Positions 46,476 through 56,588 of a DNA stretch of 64,000 nucleotides are shown piece after piece. The notes beneath the pieces were generated by a model, which saw nothing but the letters and a program-made list of their open reading frames with translations, ran no database searches and was not told the DNA's origin. Position 1 is the stretch's first letter, and every line of letters starts with the position of its first letter. The position numbers and the translations under genes were made by a program. Source of the stretch: SHZL01 sp963708905. GTDB lineage: Bacteria; Pseudomonadota; Gammaproteobacteria; Xanthomonadales; SZUA-36. The stretch covers positions 13,989 to 77,988 of the forward strand of contig CAVPUV010000065.1 of the NCBI GenBank assembly GCA_963708905.1. Reading direction: 5' to 3'.

Positions 46476-46814
46476 ATGAAACTCATCATCGCCATCATCA
46501 AACCCTTCAAGCTGGATGACGTTCGTGACGCCATCGCCGAGGCCGGGATTCAGGGTATGACGGTCACCGAGGTGCGCGGATTCGGGCGCCAGAAAGGCCA
46601 CACCGAGCTTTACCGTGGCGCCGAATACGTGGTGGATTTTCTACCCAAGCTCAAGCTTGAGATTGCCGTGCCTGACGAACGTGTGGACACGGTGGTGGAA
46701 GCCATTGCCGATGCCGCGGCTTCCGGCCGGATTGGCGATGGCAAGATATTTGTCCAGCCGCTGGAACGCGCCATACGCATCAGGACCGGGGAGGAAGGTA
46801 ATGAGGCACTTTAG
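46476..46814 (+). CDS. Nitrogen regulatory protein PII
   Basis: A 112-residue PII protein. The uridylylation site Y51 lies in the T-loop (RGAEYVVDFLPK), with GRQKGHTELY before it and the C-terminal block GRIGDGKIFVQPLERAIRIR after. GlnB and GlnK are not separable from this sequence; no amtB neighbour is present. AAGGAATTTTCC precedes ATG 46476. The next gene follows after 21 bases and may be co-transcribed. Confidence 0.95.
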   Translation: MKLIIAIIKPFKLDDVRDAIAEAGIQGMTVTEVRGFGRQKGHTELYRGAEYVVDFLPKLKLEIAVPDERVDTVVEAIADAAASGRIGDGKIFVQPLERAIRIRTGEEGNEAL

Positions 46815-46835
46815 CGATCACCTGGGGGTAAATTT

Positions 46836-47702
46836 ATGAACACGCTGCGCACCGGTGTAATCGGACTCGGCGCCATGGGTGCGCCCATGGCGCGCCATCT
46901 GGCGGACAAGGGCTACCTGCAAGGCGTTTGGAACAGAACAGAAGACAAAGCGATTAAATTGGCAGCTGAACTGAGCACCTGGCATGCGAACGATCCAGCG
47001 GAGCTGGCATCGAAATGTGACATCCTGCTCATTTGCGTAGCGGCCGACCCGGACCTGGAAGCGGTGGTGGAGTTAAGCTTGTCCGGCCTGCGGACGGGCT
47101 CGGTACTGGTGGACACCTCCACGGTCAGCCCGACGACAACCGTAGCTTTGGCCGGCAAGTTGGCAAAAATCGGCGTGGACTATGCCGACGCACCCGTATC
47201 CGGTGGCGTGGAAGGCGCCATCAACGGACGGCTGGTTGCCATGGTCGGGGCCGAATTGACCACTTTTTCGCGCATTCGGCCAGTCATCGAGTCGTTTTCC
47301 GCTTCGGTGACACACATGGGTCCGGTCGGCAGCGGCCAGGCGACCAAAGCCGTCAACCAGGTGATTGTCGGCGGCGTGGCCGAGGCGGTTTGCGAAGCAT
47401 TGGCGCTGGCCGAGAAACTAAATTTGCCGTGGGAGCGTCTATTGTCGGTATTGAGTTCGGGTGCTGCTGACGGATGGTTTCTGCGTCATCGAGGACTGTC
47501 CATGTTGGAAGGCCGCTTCGATAAAGGCTTCAAACAATCCCTGTTACTCAAGGATTTGAACATTGTCCAGGGTTTGGCACGGGAATTGGATATATCCATG
47601 CCGGTTGTGGAATCGGCGATCAGAGACTATGCGGAGTTGGTGGCTGCCGGTGAAGGGGGCAACGATATTTCGGGTTTGATCAGACACAAACGATCCAGGT
47701 GA
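46836..47702 (+). CDS. NAD(P)-dependent beta-hydroxyacid dehydrogenase
   Basis: A 288-residue enzyme of the 3-hydroxyisobutyrate dehydrogenase family. Rossmann loop GLGAMGAPMARHLADKG, substrate loop DAPVSGGVEGAINGRLVAMV, and catalytic lysine in GSGQATKAVNQVIVGG. Candidates include tartronate semialdehyde, 3-hydroxyisobutyrate or glyoxylate reduction; specificity is not readable. It lies 21 bases after PII. Confidence 0.85.
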   Translation: MNTLRTGVIGLGAMGAPMARHLADKGYLQGVWNRTEDKAIKLAAELSTWHANDPAELASKCDILLICVAADPDLEAVVELSLSGLRTGSVLVDTSTVSPTTTVALAGKLAKIGVDYADAPVSGGVEGAINGRLVAMVGAELTTFSRIRPVIESFSASVTHMGPVGSGQATKAVNQVIVGGVAEAVCEALALAEKLNLPWERLLSVLSSGAADGWFLRHRGLSMLEGRFDKGFKQSLLLKDLNIVQGLARELDISMPVVESAIRDYAELVAAGEGGNDISGLIRHKRSR

Positions 47703-47728
47703 ACAAGTAAAAAACGAATCGGATAAGC

Positions 47729-49915
47729 ATGTCGAAACAGAACACATTTGTATCAGCCTTCGTGGCAGAACTGTCGCGACGCAAAGTACCACGCACCGTG
47801 GGTGCTTACGCTGTCGGTGTGTTCGTATTGTTGCAACTGATGGATGTTGCCGTCGAGCCCTTGCTTTTGCCGCATTGGTTGCCAACCCTGGTTGTCATCA
47901 TGCTGATTCTCGGGTTCCCGCTGGTTTTCCTGTTGGCCTGGCAGTTCGACTTGACATCGGGTGGAATACGTCGGGCGACATCCACCGGGTTGCTGAGCCG
48001 GTCACAAAACGCCGTCCTTTTCGGCTGCAGCTTATTGACCATGGTGGGCCTGGGCTACCTGTTTTATGTTTATTACTCGGGCGTATTCGAGACCACTGAT
48101 ACGGTCACCGCGGAGACCCGCCAGTTCACCGCGCCGGTAAATTCCATTGCCGTGCTGCCTTTTACCGATTTATCGGCTGAAGGCAACCAGGCGTATTTTT
48201 CCGACGGCGTTGCCGAGGAAATCCTCAACCTCCTGGCACAAGTAGACGGGCTGGACGTTGCCGCCAGGACTTCCTCTTTTGCATTTCGCAATCCGCAGAC
48301 GGACATTCGTGAAATTGGGCGCTTGCTGAATGTGCGGGCCGTGTTGGAAGGAAGTATTCGATCCGCGGGAAACCGGATCAGGCTGACAGCACAGCTGATC
48401 AACGTCGAGGACGGATATCACATCTGGTCAAAAACCTATGACCGTGAACTCGATGATCTTTTTGCCATTCAGGATGAAGTTGCCAGCAACATAGCGCAAG
48501 CCCTGGTTGAGTCTTTCGCTGGTCTGAAACATCAGTCGGTCGGGCAAACAGACAGCATCGCGGCGGCCAATGCCTATCGCACCGGGCGCCTGCACTGGTG
48601 GCGCAGAACGCCGGTTGAATTGGAGCGCGGCCTCGGCTTTTTTGCCGAAGCATTGGAGCATGATGCCGGTTTTGCCCCGGCTTACGCCGCCATGGCGGAC
48701 TCCTGGATGTTGCTGTCGCTGTACGGCAATATCACGCCGATGAAAGCCGCCGAAAAGGCCCAGCCCATGATCGAAAAGGCGCTGGCGATCGATCCGGAGT
48801 CAGCAGAGGCTTTTGCCGCGCTTGGCCTGACGCGTTGGCAGATCGGACAATACGATTCCGCGGAATCGGCTTTACGCCGCGCGATGGAATTGAATGAGGA
48901 CTATATCCCCGCCCAGTTGTGGCTGGCCGGCGTGTTGGGTGAATTGGGCCGCTACCCTGAAGAATCCAATATTCTCGAACAGGCCATGAGGCTGGACCCG
49001 CTGAACGAACTGCTGGTCATCAATTACTCTGAAAGCCAGCGTATCAGGGGGGACTACGCTGCGGCCCGTCAAATGTTGCGTAAGCTGATTGATCTGCGGC
49101 CGGATTCCACCATGCTGTTGCGTTCGCTGGCCGCACAGGAGCTGGCGCAGGGCGAACTGGTCGAGGGCTGGAAGCTGGCGCATCGTGCCTGGCTGCTCGA
49201 GCCCGATAACCCGGCAGATATCGCGGTGCTGGCAAAGACCTGGATTGGCCTGGGAAACCTGGACGAAGCTGAAAAATTGTTGCTCGCGGGCCTCGAACAG
49301 GCAAACCAGAATTTCAACTTGCTGGACTCTTACTGGCTCAGTCTCCTGATCACGGGTCGTTTTGAGGAGGCCGAGCGCCTGGTGCATGAAATGATAGAGG
49401 ATGCTGGTGAAGATCCGCCCACTGCAATGCAACAGATGTTCAACCAGTACCTGGGTATGATTGCACTCGCCAGGAAAGATTTACCGGCAGCCGCCCAGTT
49501 CCTTGATACCGTGCTCAGCGAAGAGGCAAACAACAGTTACGACACCAATGAGATCCTGACGCTGACACTGGCCTCGCTGGTATCAAAACGGTTGGGACAA
49601 GAGGATAAAGCCGCCAGCCAACTGGCCATAGCGCAGCGGAAACTCACGCGGGCGCGGCTGAACGGCGTCGACGACCCGGATATCTATTATGCCGAGGCGA
49701 CCCTGCTGGTGATGCGTAGTGATGTGCCGGCTGCGTTGGATAAACTTCAGCTGGCTTACGAGCATGGCTTTCGTAATCTCTGGTTACTGAACCTGGACTG
49801 GCGCTGGGAGACCATCCGGGATGAACCCCAGTTTGTCGATCTGCGCGCGCGAATGCGCCGGGACATCGACGGGGCACTGGCGGAAATCCGCACCTTGAGC
49901 CTGGCGGCAATTTAA
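47729..49915 (+). CDS. TolB-like/TPR membrane protein
   Basis: A 728-residue protein: N-terminal membrane region with two or three segments (about 22-120), a TolB-like FlgO-type domain (about 135-260: SIAVLPFTDLSAEGNQAYFS, GVAEEILNLLAQVDGLDVAA) and many TPR units (about 290-720). This arrangement is common in proteins linked to adenylate/guanylate cyclases or winged-helix regulators; no cyclase domain is present here. Function unknown; probable scaffold. It follows the dehydrogenase by 26 bases. Confidence 0.75.
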   Translation: MSKQNTFVSAFVAELSRRKVPRTVGAYAVGVFVLLQLMDVAVEPLLLPHWLPTLVVIMLILGFPLVFLLAWQFDLTSGGIRRATSTGLLSRSQNAVLFGCSLLTMVGLGYLFYVYYSGVFETTDTVTAETRQFTAPVNSIAVLPFTDLSAEGNQAYFSDGVAEEILNLLAQVDGLDVAARTSSFAFRNPQTDIREIGRLLNVRAVLEGSIRSAGNRIRLTAQLINVEDGYHIWSKTYDRELDDLFAIQDEVASNIAQALVESFAGLKHQSVGQTDSIAAANAYRTGRLHWWRRTPVELERGLGFFAEALEHDAGFAPAYAAMADSWMLLSLYGNITPMKAAEKAQPMIEKALAIDPESAEAFAALGLTRWQIGQYDSAESALRRAMELNEDYIPAQLWLAGVLGELGRYPEESNILEQAMRLDPLNELLVINYSESQRIRGDYAAARQMLRKLIDLRPDSTMLLRSLAAQELAQGELVEGWKLAHRAWLLEPDNPADIAVLAKTWIGLGNLDEAEKLLLAGLEQANQNFNLLDSYWLSLLITGRFEEAERLVHEMIEDAGEDPPTAMQQMFNQYLGMIALARKDLPAAAQFLDTVLSEEANNSYDTNEILTLTLASLVSKRLGQEDKAASQLAIAQRKLTRARLNGVDDPDIYYAEATLLVMRSDVPAALDKLQLAYEHGFRNLWLLNLDWRWETIRDEPQFVDLRARMRRDIDGALAEIRTLSLAAI

Positions 49916-49969
49916 ATCGCACGAACTACAAATCGCACGGTTAAGTTCTTCTGGACTGACAACATGCCG

Positions 49970-52054
49970 TCAGACACCAGCGAATCGGGTCGAATCACCG
50001 ATCCAGCGATCCACCAGCTTGCTTGCCTGGTGAGGCTGCTCAGCCATGATGCGACTGGCAACGGGTGGGATGCGCTCCAACAGCAAGCGGTCACGCGCCA
50101 GATCCGCGACGCGGAACTGCAGCATGCCGGTCTGCCGCGTACCCAGCACTTCCCCAGGGCCACGCAATTCAAGATCCTTTTCGGCGATTTTGAAACCGTC
50201 GCTGGTCTGGCGCATGATGCCGAGCCGTTCTTTGGCCAGCGCACCGGCGGTTGGATCGAACAGCAGAACACAGGAGGCTTGCTGATGGCCGCGCCCCACA
50301 CGTCCTCGCAGTTGGTGTAACTGCGCCAGCCCCAGCCTTTCCGCATTCTCGATGATCATCAGTGATGCATTGGCGACATCCACACCCACTTCGATGACGG
50401 TGGTGGCGACCAGCAAGTCAATGTGCCCGGCGCTGAACGCTGTCATAACCAGTTGTTTCTCGGCGGATTTAAGCCGGCCATGGACCAGGCCTACCCGTAC
50501 TCGCTCAAGCCCTTCTTGCAATTCAGCAGCAACGTCCTGGGCTGCCTGCGCCTGGATTGCATCCGATTCCTCGATCAGTGTGCACACCCAATACGCCTGC
50601 CGGCCTTCGGCACATGCGCTGGCCACCCGGTCGATGACTTCCCTGCGTCGTTCGCTGGATATTGCCACGGTGTTTACCGGCTTGCGCCCGGGCGGCAATT
50701 CGTCGATGACCGAGGTTTCCAGCCCCGCATAGGCGGTCATGGCCAGGGTGCGGGGAATGGGGGTGGCGGTCATGATCAGCTGATGTGCGTGCAAAGTGGC
50801 GTCGCCGGCTTTATCCAGCAGGGCGAGTCGCTGATGCACGCCGAAACGGTGCTGCTCGTCAACAATTGCCAGGCCCAGGCGTTCAAAATTAACCCCTTCC
50901 TGCATTACAGCATGGGTGCCGATGATCAGCGGACTACCTGTGGCGATAGCCTCCAGCGCCTTGCTGCGGGCCCTGCCTTTGATCTTGCTGCTCAACCAGA
51001 CTGGCTTGATGCCCAGTGGTTCAAACCAAAGCTGGAAACTGCGCAGGTGCTGCTCCGCCAGTAGCTCCGTTGGCGCCATGATTGCGGTTTGATACTGGTT
51101 GCCGATGGCACGCAGCGCCGCCATGGCCGCGACCACGGTTTTGCCGCAACCGACATCACCCTGCAACAGCCTCTGCATCGGATGAGTCAACGCCAGGTCC
51201 GCATGAATTTCCGTAATGACCCTGCGCTGCGCCTGCGTCAGCTGAAATGGCAACGCAGCGATAAATTGGCCTTCCAGTGAAGAAGCCTGCGGCAAGGATG
51301 GTGCTTTTTGCCGTTGCTGCCGCTGATGCAATTGCTGCATGCCGAGGTTGTGCGCCAGCAATTCTTCCAGCGCGAGTCTTTGCTGGCACGGGTGGCGGCG
51401 TTCAATCAGTGCGGTCACGTCCGCCCCGACAGGCGGGCGGTGTATATACCGCAACGCGTTTGCCAGTGGCGGCAGGCCGGGATTGTGTAACAAATCCGCG
51501 GGCAGTAACTCTTCGAGTTCAAGCGCCCCGCTGGCAAGCAGGGCCAGGGCCTGGTCCGTCAGCCTGATCCAGCTATGTTGGCCCAGCCCTTCGGTTGATG
51601 GATAAACCGGGGTCAGCCGGTCAGAAACAGGCGCCAGACCGTCTGCAGCAATGCGTTGATAGCTGGGATGAACCATTTCCATACCCTTGTAACCACCGCG
51701 GGCTTCACCGAAACAGCGCAGGCGTGTGCCCCGGCACAGCTGCTGTTGCAGAGCATGGCGAAAGTGGAAAAAGCGCAAGGTGATGAGACCGGTTCCGTCT
51801 CCCACAATGACCGCCAGGGTGGGGCGGCGCCCGCGTATGATGCTGGCATGTTCCACCTCGCCCTCGACCAGGGCCTGCGAGCCAGGGTAGAGACTGCCGA
51901 TGGGCACAATCCGGGTGCGATCCTCGTAACGAAAAGGCAGGTGGAACAGCAGGTCCGATATGGTGCGGATGCCGAGCTGTTGCAATGCTTCCAGCAGCTT
52001 CGGACCCACGCCCCGCAGGCTGGCAACAGACTCTATGGTCACCTTAACCCGCAT
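49970..52054 (-). CDS. recG: ATP-dependent DNA helicase RecG
   Basis: A 694-residue helicase that reverses stalled forks and moves Holliday junctions. N-terminal wedge domain (SLRGVGPKLLEALQQLGIRT), helicase core with Walker A (GDVGCGKTVVAAM), motif II (VDEQHRFGV), TATPIPRTL and motif VI (QLRGRVGRG). Length matches E. coli RecG (693). ATG 52054 is preferred over the 52099 extension by alignment with that start. Last gene of the gmk-rpoZ-spoT-ridA-recG strand. Confidence 0.95.
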   Translation of the reverse strand: MRVKVTIESVASLRGVGPKLLEALQQLGIRTISDLLFHLPFRYEDRTRIVPIGSLYPGSQALVEGEVEHASIIRGRRPTLAVIVGDGTGLITLRFFHFRHALQQQLCRGTRLRCFGEARGGYKGMEMVHPSYQRIAADGLAPVSDRLTPVYPSTEGLGQHSWIRLTDQALALLASGALELEELLPADLLHNPGLPPLANALRYIHRPPVGADVTALIERRHPCQQRLALEELLAHNLGMQQLHQRQQRQKAPSLPQASSLEGQFIAALPFQLTQAQRRVITEIHADLALTHPMQRLLQGDVGCGKTVVAAMAALRAIGNQYQTAIMAPTELLAEQHLRSFQLWFEPLGIKPVWLSSKIKGRARSKALEAIATGSPLIIGTHAVMQEGVNFERLGLAIVDEQHRFGVHQRLALLDKAGDATLHAHQLIMTATPIPRTLAMTAYAGLETSVIDELPPGRKPVNTVAISSERRREVIDRVASACAEGRQAYWVCTLIEESDAIQAQAAQDVAAELQEGLERVRVGLVHGRLKSAEKQLVMTAFSAGHIDLLVATTVIEVGVDVANASLMIIENAERLGLAQLHQLRGRVGRGHQQASCVLLFDPTAGALAKERLGIMRQTSDGFKIAEKDLELRGPGEVLGTRQTGMLQFRVADLARDRLLLERIPPVASRIMAEQPHQASKLVDRWIGDSTRFAGV

Positions 52055-52102
52055 GTTGCACCCGAGGCCGGCTGGTGCAATATGCGGATTAGGGCCCATG
52101 GT

Positions 52103-52483
52103 TCACAAACCCAGGATGGCATCCATTTCCACCAATGCGCCTCGTGGCAGCGCGGCGACCCCGACTGCCGCCCTGGCTGGGTAGGGTTCCGAGAAATACT
52201 CCGCCATGATGATATTGACGCTGGGAAAATGGGCCATGTCGGTGAGAAAGACAGTTAATTTGAGAATATGGTCCAGGCTGGCGCCGGCAGCCTGGCAAAC
52301 GGCCTGCAGGTTTTTGAACACCTGGTGGATCTGTGCTTCGATGCCACCTTCGACCAGTACCATGCGCTGCGGGTCCAGCGGTATCTGGCCTGAAAGATAT
52401 ACGGTGTCGCCGTGACGTGTTGCCTGCGAGTAGGTTCCGATCGCAGCTGGGGCGCTTGAAGTTTTGATAATCTGTTTGCTCAT
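52103..52483 (-). CDS. ridA: RidA-family deaminase
   Basis: A 126-residue RidA protein that removes reactive enamine/imine intermediates. APAAIGTYSQATRHGDTVYL, QIPLDPQ, KLTVFLTDMAHFPSVN and YPARAAVGVAALPRGALVEM are the family blocks, with the conserved Arg in ARAA. AGGAA lies 7 bases before ATG 52483. It sits 16 bases after the spoT stop. Confidence 0.95.
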   Translation of the reverse strand: MSKQIIKTSSAPAAIGTYSQATRHGDTVYLSGQIPLDPQRMVLVEGGIEAQIHQVFKNLQAVCQAAGASLDHILKLTVFLTDMAHFPSVNIIMAEYFSEPYPARAAVGVAALPRGALVEMDAILGL

Positions 52484-52499
52484 GACGTGGTTCCTGTTG

Positions 52500-54629
52500 C
52501 TAAAGACGGGTGACTCTAATGATCTTGCTGTTGCGCCGCAAGCGGCGCAACACCCGGGCCATATGATCACGGTTTTTCACACTGAGATTGAACAGTAAAG
52601 CGGACGTTTCCGGATTGGACTCCGAGATGGAGATTTTTTCGATATTGCTGCCGGCTTCGGCAATGCAGCCCGATATGTCGGCGAGGACGCCGGGAATATT
52701 GATCGCCGTGATCTTGACCGCGACCCGGAACATGCCTTGCGTGAGCGGGGCCCAGGTCACATCAATACATCGGTCGGGGTGCTTGCGGAACTCGCGTACA
52801 TTGGCGCAGCTCACGCGGTGCACAACCATACCTTTGTCGGAAGAAACATAAGCCATGATGCGATCGCCGGGGACAGGCAGGCAACAGGCGGCAAAACTGA
52901 CAGCGCTGCCTTCAGAACCGGCAATGGTCAATGCTTCTTCAACACCTTCCTGGTTAGCCAGCAGCTTCGCCTCCGGCGCCAGCTTCGCCGCAACGATAGT
53001 GGCTAATGTAGTGCCGAGCGCCACATCGCGGAAAAGGTCTTCCTGCCGCGCGAAATGATTTTCCTTGAGAAACTGGTCCCAGCGTTCCTGCTCAATCGCA
53101 TCCAGGAAGCTGCCGCGCGCGTTCAAGGCTTTTTCCAGCAGACGCAGTCCGAGTGCAACCGTATCCTCGAGCTGCAGGCTCTTGAGGTAAGTCCGGATCG
53201 AAGTCCGCGCACGGGCAGTCGACACAAACTCAAGCCATTCCGGCTTGGGATGAGCGGCGGGATCCGTAATGATTTTGACGGTCTGCCCGTTAGAAAGCTT
53301 GGTCGATAGCGGCACTTCGATTTTATCCACCAGGGCGGACTCGGTATGGTTGCCGATATCGGTATGGATCGCGTAGGCAAAATCCAGAGCCGTTGCGTTA
53401 CGGCGCAAATCAATAATTTTCCCTTTCGGTGTGAAAACGAAAATCTCATCCGGGAACAGATCCGACTTGGCGCTTTCCAGGAATTCCAGGGAATCACCGG
53501 TATGACGCTGAACATCAACCAATTGCATCAGCCACTCACGTGCCCGCACCTCGGCAGATCCGTCGCTGGCTGCATTGCCGGTCTTGTAGTGCCAATGGGC
53601 AGCTGCGCCTTTCACAGCCATCACATCCATGTCCTCGGTGCGGATCTGGATCTCGACCGGGAGTCCATACGGGCTGTTGAGAACCGTGTGCAGGGACTGG
53701 TAGCCATTGGCCTTGGGTAATGCGATAAAGTCTTTGAAGCGGCCCGGCTTGGGTGGATAGAGATTGTGCACGACACCCAGGGCAACGTAACAATGCGCTT
53801 CGGTATCGGTGATGATGCGAAAAGCGTAAAAATCCGTCACTTCGGAGAAGGACAAATCTTTGGAGAGCATTTTTCTATAGATGCTATACGGTGTCTTCTG
53901 TCGTCCGGAAATGCGACAGGGGACGCCAGCATCTTCCATCCCTTGCTTCAGTGCTTCTTTTATGTTTCCAACGATTTCCTTGCGGTGGCCAGTCATGGCA
54001 TCCAGGTGCTCGTTGATGGTGCGGTAACGCCAGGGAAAGAGTTTGGCAAAACCCATGTCCTCGAGCTCGGATTTCATGCTATTCATGCCCAGGCGGTCGG
54101 CAATAGGGGCATAGATGTCCAGGGTTTCACGCGCGATACGCCGGCGGGAACTGCCAGACATGCTGTCCAGCGTGCGCATGTTGTGCATACGGTCCGCGAG
54201 TTTGATAAAAATGACCCTGAGGTCTCGCGACATGGCGAGCATCAGTTTACGAAAGCTTTCCGCATCGGCTTCATTGCGTGTGCGGAACTTCATTTTGTCC
54301 AGCTTGGTTACGCCGTCGACAAGATTGGCAATTTCCTCGCCAAACTGGGAATGCACATCCTCCTTGGACAGCGGTGTGTCTTCCAGCGTGTCGTGCAGTA
54401 TTGCTGCAGCGAGGCTTTCGTGATCCATGCGCATATTGGCCAGAATCTGTGCAACTGCCACCGGATGCAGAATGTAGGGCTCTCCAGTAATGCGGGTCTG
54501 GTCCCCGTGTGCCTGAGCGCCAACTTCGAAGGCGCGCAATATGACGGCTACTTTTTCTGAGTCAAGGTAAGAGTCAAGCAGTTCCCGCAGCTTCAGCACG
54601 GGTTGAGGATAGTCGGGGACAAGCTGCAT
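52500..54629 (-). CDS. spoT: Bifunctional (p)ppGpp synthase/hydrolase SpoT
   Basis: A 709-residue RSH enzyme. The HD hydrolase domain is intact (GEPYILHPVAVAQ, ILHDTLEDT), the synthetase domain follows (about 230-350: YPPKPGRFKDFIALPKANG), then TGS (DEIFVFTPKGKIIDL) and C-terminal ACT (IPGVLADISGCIAEAGSNI). The intact HDxxED motif, with rpoZ just upstream, marks it as SpoT rather than RelA. Confidence 0.95.
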   Translation of the reverse strand: MQLVPDYPQPVLKLRELLDSYLDSEKVAVILRAFEVGAQAHGDQTRITGEPYILHPVAVAQILANMRMDHESLAAAILHDTLEDTPLSKEDVHSQFGEEIANLVDGVTKLDKMKFRTRNEADAESFRKLMLAMSRDLRVIFIKLADRMHNMRTLDSMSGSSRRRIARETLDIYAPIADRLGMNSMKSELEDMGFAKLFPWRYRTINEHLDAMTGHRKEIVGNIKEALKQGMEDAGVPCRISGRQKTPYSIYRKMLSKDLSFSEVTDFYAFRIITDTEAHCYVALGVVHNLYPPKPGRFKDFIALPKANGYQSLHTVLNSPYGLPVEIQIRTEDMDVMAVKGAAAHWHYKTGNAASDGSAEVRAREWLMQLVDVQRHTGDSLEFLESAKSDLFPDEIFVFTPKGKIIDLRRNATALDFAYAIHTDIGNHTESALVDKIEVPLSTKLSNGQTVKIITDPAAHPKPEWLEFVSTARARTSIRTYLKSLQLEDTVALGLRLLEKALNARGSFLDAIEQERWDQFLKENHFARQEDLFRDVALGTTLATIVAAKLAPEAKLLANQEGVEEALTIAGSEGSAVSFAACCLPVPGDRIMAYVSSDKGMVVHRVSCANVREFRKHPDRCIDVTWAPLTQGMFRVAVKITAINIPGVLADISGCIAEAGSNIEKISISESNPETSALLFNLSVKNRDHMARVLRRLRRNSKIIRVTRL

Positions 54630-54656
54630 GGACCTGCTGCTGGCGTTGCATGGTGC

Positions 54657-54920
54657 TCAGAAAGAGAAATCTTCTTCCTGGGGACGGTTTTCGAACGCCT
54701 GCGTAGCTTCAATTTCAGCCTGGATTAGGTCGACCCGCTCTGAATCGATAAAGCCGGCTGCTATTTCCCGCAATGCTATTACGGTTGGCTTGTCATTTCC
54801 CTCAGGCACCAGTGTATCCGCGCCGTTGGCAATCTGACGTGCGCGTTTGGTGGCGGTCAAAACGAGTTCGAAACGGTTATCCACGTTGGCAAGGCAGTCT
54901 TCTACGGTAATTCGAGCCAT
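54657..54920 (-). CDS. rpoZ: RNA polymerase omega subunit
   Basis: An 87-residue omega subunit: ARITVEDCLANVDNRFELVL and the core ATKRARQIANG, VIALREIAAG. It stabilises the beta-prime subunit and gives one ppGpp site. It lies between gmk and spoT as in many gammaproteobacteria. Confidence 0.96.
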   Translation of the reverse strand: MARITVEDCLANVDNRFELVLTATKRARQIANGADTLVPEGNDKPTVIALREIAAGFIDSERVDLIQAEIEATQAFENRPQEEDFSF

Positions 54921-54968
54921 TTCTTCAATCCTGATAAGTCAACAAATTGTTGAGGTTAACCTGTCATT

Positions 54969-55592
54969 TTAGACATTTTCCAGCATCTCCGCCAGCAGCG
55001 CTGTGATTCTTTCTTCCTGCCCATGCCGGAGCGGGTGCCGTTGCCTTATGATGGAATGAAGATCATCCAGTGCAGCAGCAAAATCATCGTTGATGACAAG
55101 AAAGTCAAATTCATTCCAATGAGCCAATTCCGAACGTGCCTGGCACATGCGCTTTTCTATCACTTCAGCGCTGTCCTGACCCCGGTGGGACAGGCGGAAT
55201 TGCAGTTCATCCAGCGATGGTGGCAATATGAAAATCGAGCAACTGGCAGGGAACGATTTCCTCACCTGCTGGGCTCCTTGCCAATCAATATCCAGCATCA
55301 CATCGTAGCCTTCCGCCAGCCGGCTGGTTACCGCGGCACGCCCGGTACCATAGTAATGGCCGTATACCGTGGCGTGTTCCAGGAATGCACCGTCGCCCAG
55401 CAATCCCAGAAAGGCATCCGTGGTGACGAAATGATAGTGCACACCATCTATCTCTCCCGGCCGCGGTGGACGGGTTGTATGCGAGACCGAAAGACTCAAG
55501 CGCTCATCCCGCTTGAGCAGAGCATTAATCAGGCTGGTTTTACCACCACCCGACGGCGCGGCGATCACGTAGAGGTTGGGTGCAGGGCTCAT
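54969..55592 (-). CDS. gmk: Guanylate kinase
   Basis: A 207-residue enzyme phosphorylating GMP to GDP. P-loop variant APSGGGKTSLINALL, then SVSHTTRPPRPGEIDGVHYH and DIDWQGAQQVRKSFP. ATG 55592 is chosen over the GTG just before it. It lies 8 bases after the YicC stop in the same strand. Confidence 0.96.
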   Translation of the reverse strand: MSPAPNLYVIAAPSGGGKTSLINALLKRDERLSLSVSHTTRPPRPGEIDGVHYHFVTTDAFLGLLGDGAFLEHATVYGHYYGTGRAAVTSRLAEGYDVMLDIDWQGAQQVRKSFPASCSIFILPPSLDELQFRLSHRGQDSAEVIEKRMCQARSELAHWNEFDFLVINDDFAAALDDLHSIIRQRHPLRHGQEERITALLAEMLENV

Positions 55593-55600
55593 CACGGAGC

Positions 55601-56470
55601 TTACTCGATGTTTTGCACCTGTTCGCGCATCTGCTCGATCAGGACCTTGAGTTCAACCGCAGCCTGGGTGGAACGATTGTCGACTGACTTTGAACTCAAT
55701 GTGTTCGACTCGCGGTTGAATTCCTGCATCAGGAAGTCGAGCCTGCGGCCTACGGGCTCATCCAGTTCAAGCACGCGCCGGGCCTCATCAATGTGGGCGG
55801 CAAGACGATCGAGTTCTTCATCGACATCCATTTTCTGCACCAGCAAGGCAACTTCCTGTTCCAGCCGGCCAGGGTCCAGGGTTTGAGGCAGGTCGGCAAG
55901 GCGATTTAGTAACCGCTGTCTGAGCGCTTCGCGGATTTCAGGCAACCAGCCGCGCACCTGTTGCACTACTGCTTCAACGCCATCCAGACGTTCCCGTATC
56001 AGCGCGAGCAGTTTTTCGCCTTCTCGGCTGCGGCTGGCTTTCAATTCCGTCGCCGCTTCAGCCAGCAGGCTTAGTGCTGCTTTCTGCAAGGGCTCGCTGT
56101 CGGGCGGCCGTTCACTGATCAGACCAGGCCAGCGCAGCAAGTCGTTCAGGTTGAACTCCTGCGGTGAAGCACTGAGTTGCTGCAGTTCCCGGTGCAGAGC
56201 GAGCAAGCGCCGGGCCAGTTCGGTATTGAGTACCAGTTCATTTTCGCCCGCATCCTGATTGCGTGTGTAACGCAGTGCGGCATCAATCTTGCCGCGGCTC
56301 AAATGTTCGCCCAAGAAATCCCTGACTGCGGGTTCCAGTACACGAAATTCTTCCGGCAGACGCAGCCCGATCTCGAGATAGCGGTGGTTGACGGAGCGCA
56401 TTTCCCAGGTCAGGCGCCCGAAAAGTGCCTGCAACTCGGCATTGGCGAAGCCGGTCATGCTGTGAATCAT
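55601..56470 (-). CDS. YicC/YloC-family endoribonuclease
   Basis: A 289-residue YicC protein. MTGFANAELQALFGRLTWEM, RSVNHRYLEIGLRLPEEFR and the C-terminal GRRLDFLMQEFNRESNTLSS with SKSVD are the family hallmarks; members are endoribonucleases affecting RNA turnover. It is first in the strand with gmk, rpoZ, spoT, ridA and recG, and divergent from rph. Confidence 0.93.
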   Translation of the reverse strand: MIHSMTGFANAELQALFGRLTWEMRSVNHRYLEIGLRLPEEFRVLEPAVRDFLGEHLSRGKIDAALRYTRNQDAGENELVLNTELARRLLALHRELQQLSASPQEFNLNDLLRWPGLISERPPDSEPLQKAALSLLAEAATELKASRSREGEKLLALIRERLDGVEAVVQQVRGWLPEIREALRQRLLNRLADLPQTLDPGRLEQEVALLVQKMDVDEELDRLAAHIDEARRVLELDEPVGRRLDFLMQEFNRESNTLSSKSVDNRSTQAAVELKVLIEQMREQVQNIE

Positions 56471-56588
56471 CGTTTAAAGTCCCCATGATGCATAATGGCG
56501 TGTGGGGCAATGTTACCGGCAAAATGACACCGCGTCAGCGGATCGTTGCCGCCGGACGTCTAAAACCATACATATTCTTGGAAAAATC

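Noticed and set aside
47729..49915. Adenylate cyclase
   Set aside because: The TolB-like and TPR parts are those often fused to cyclases, but no cyclase catalytic domain is present.
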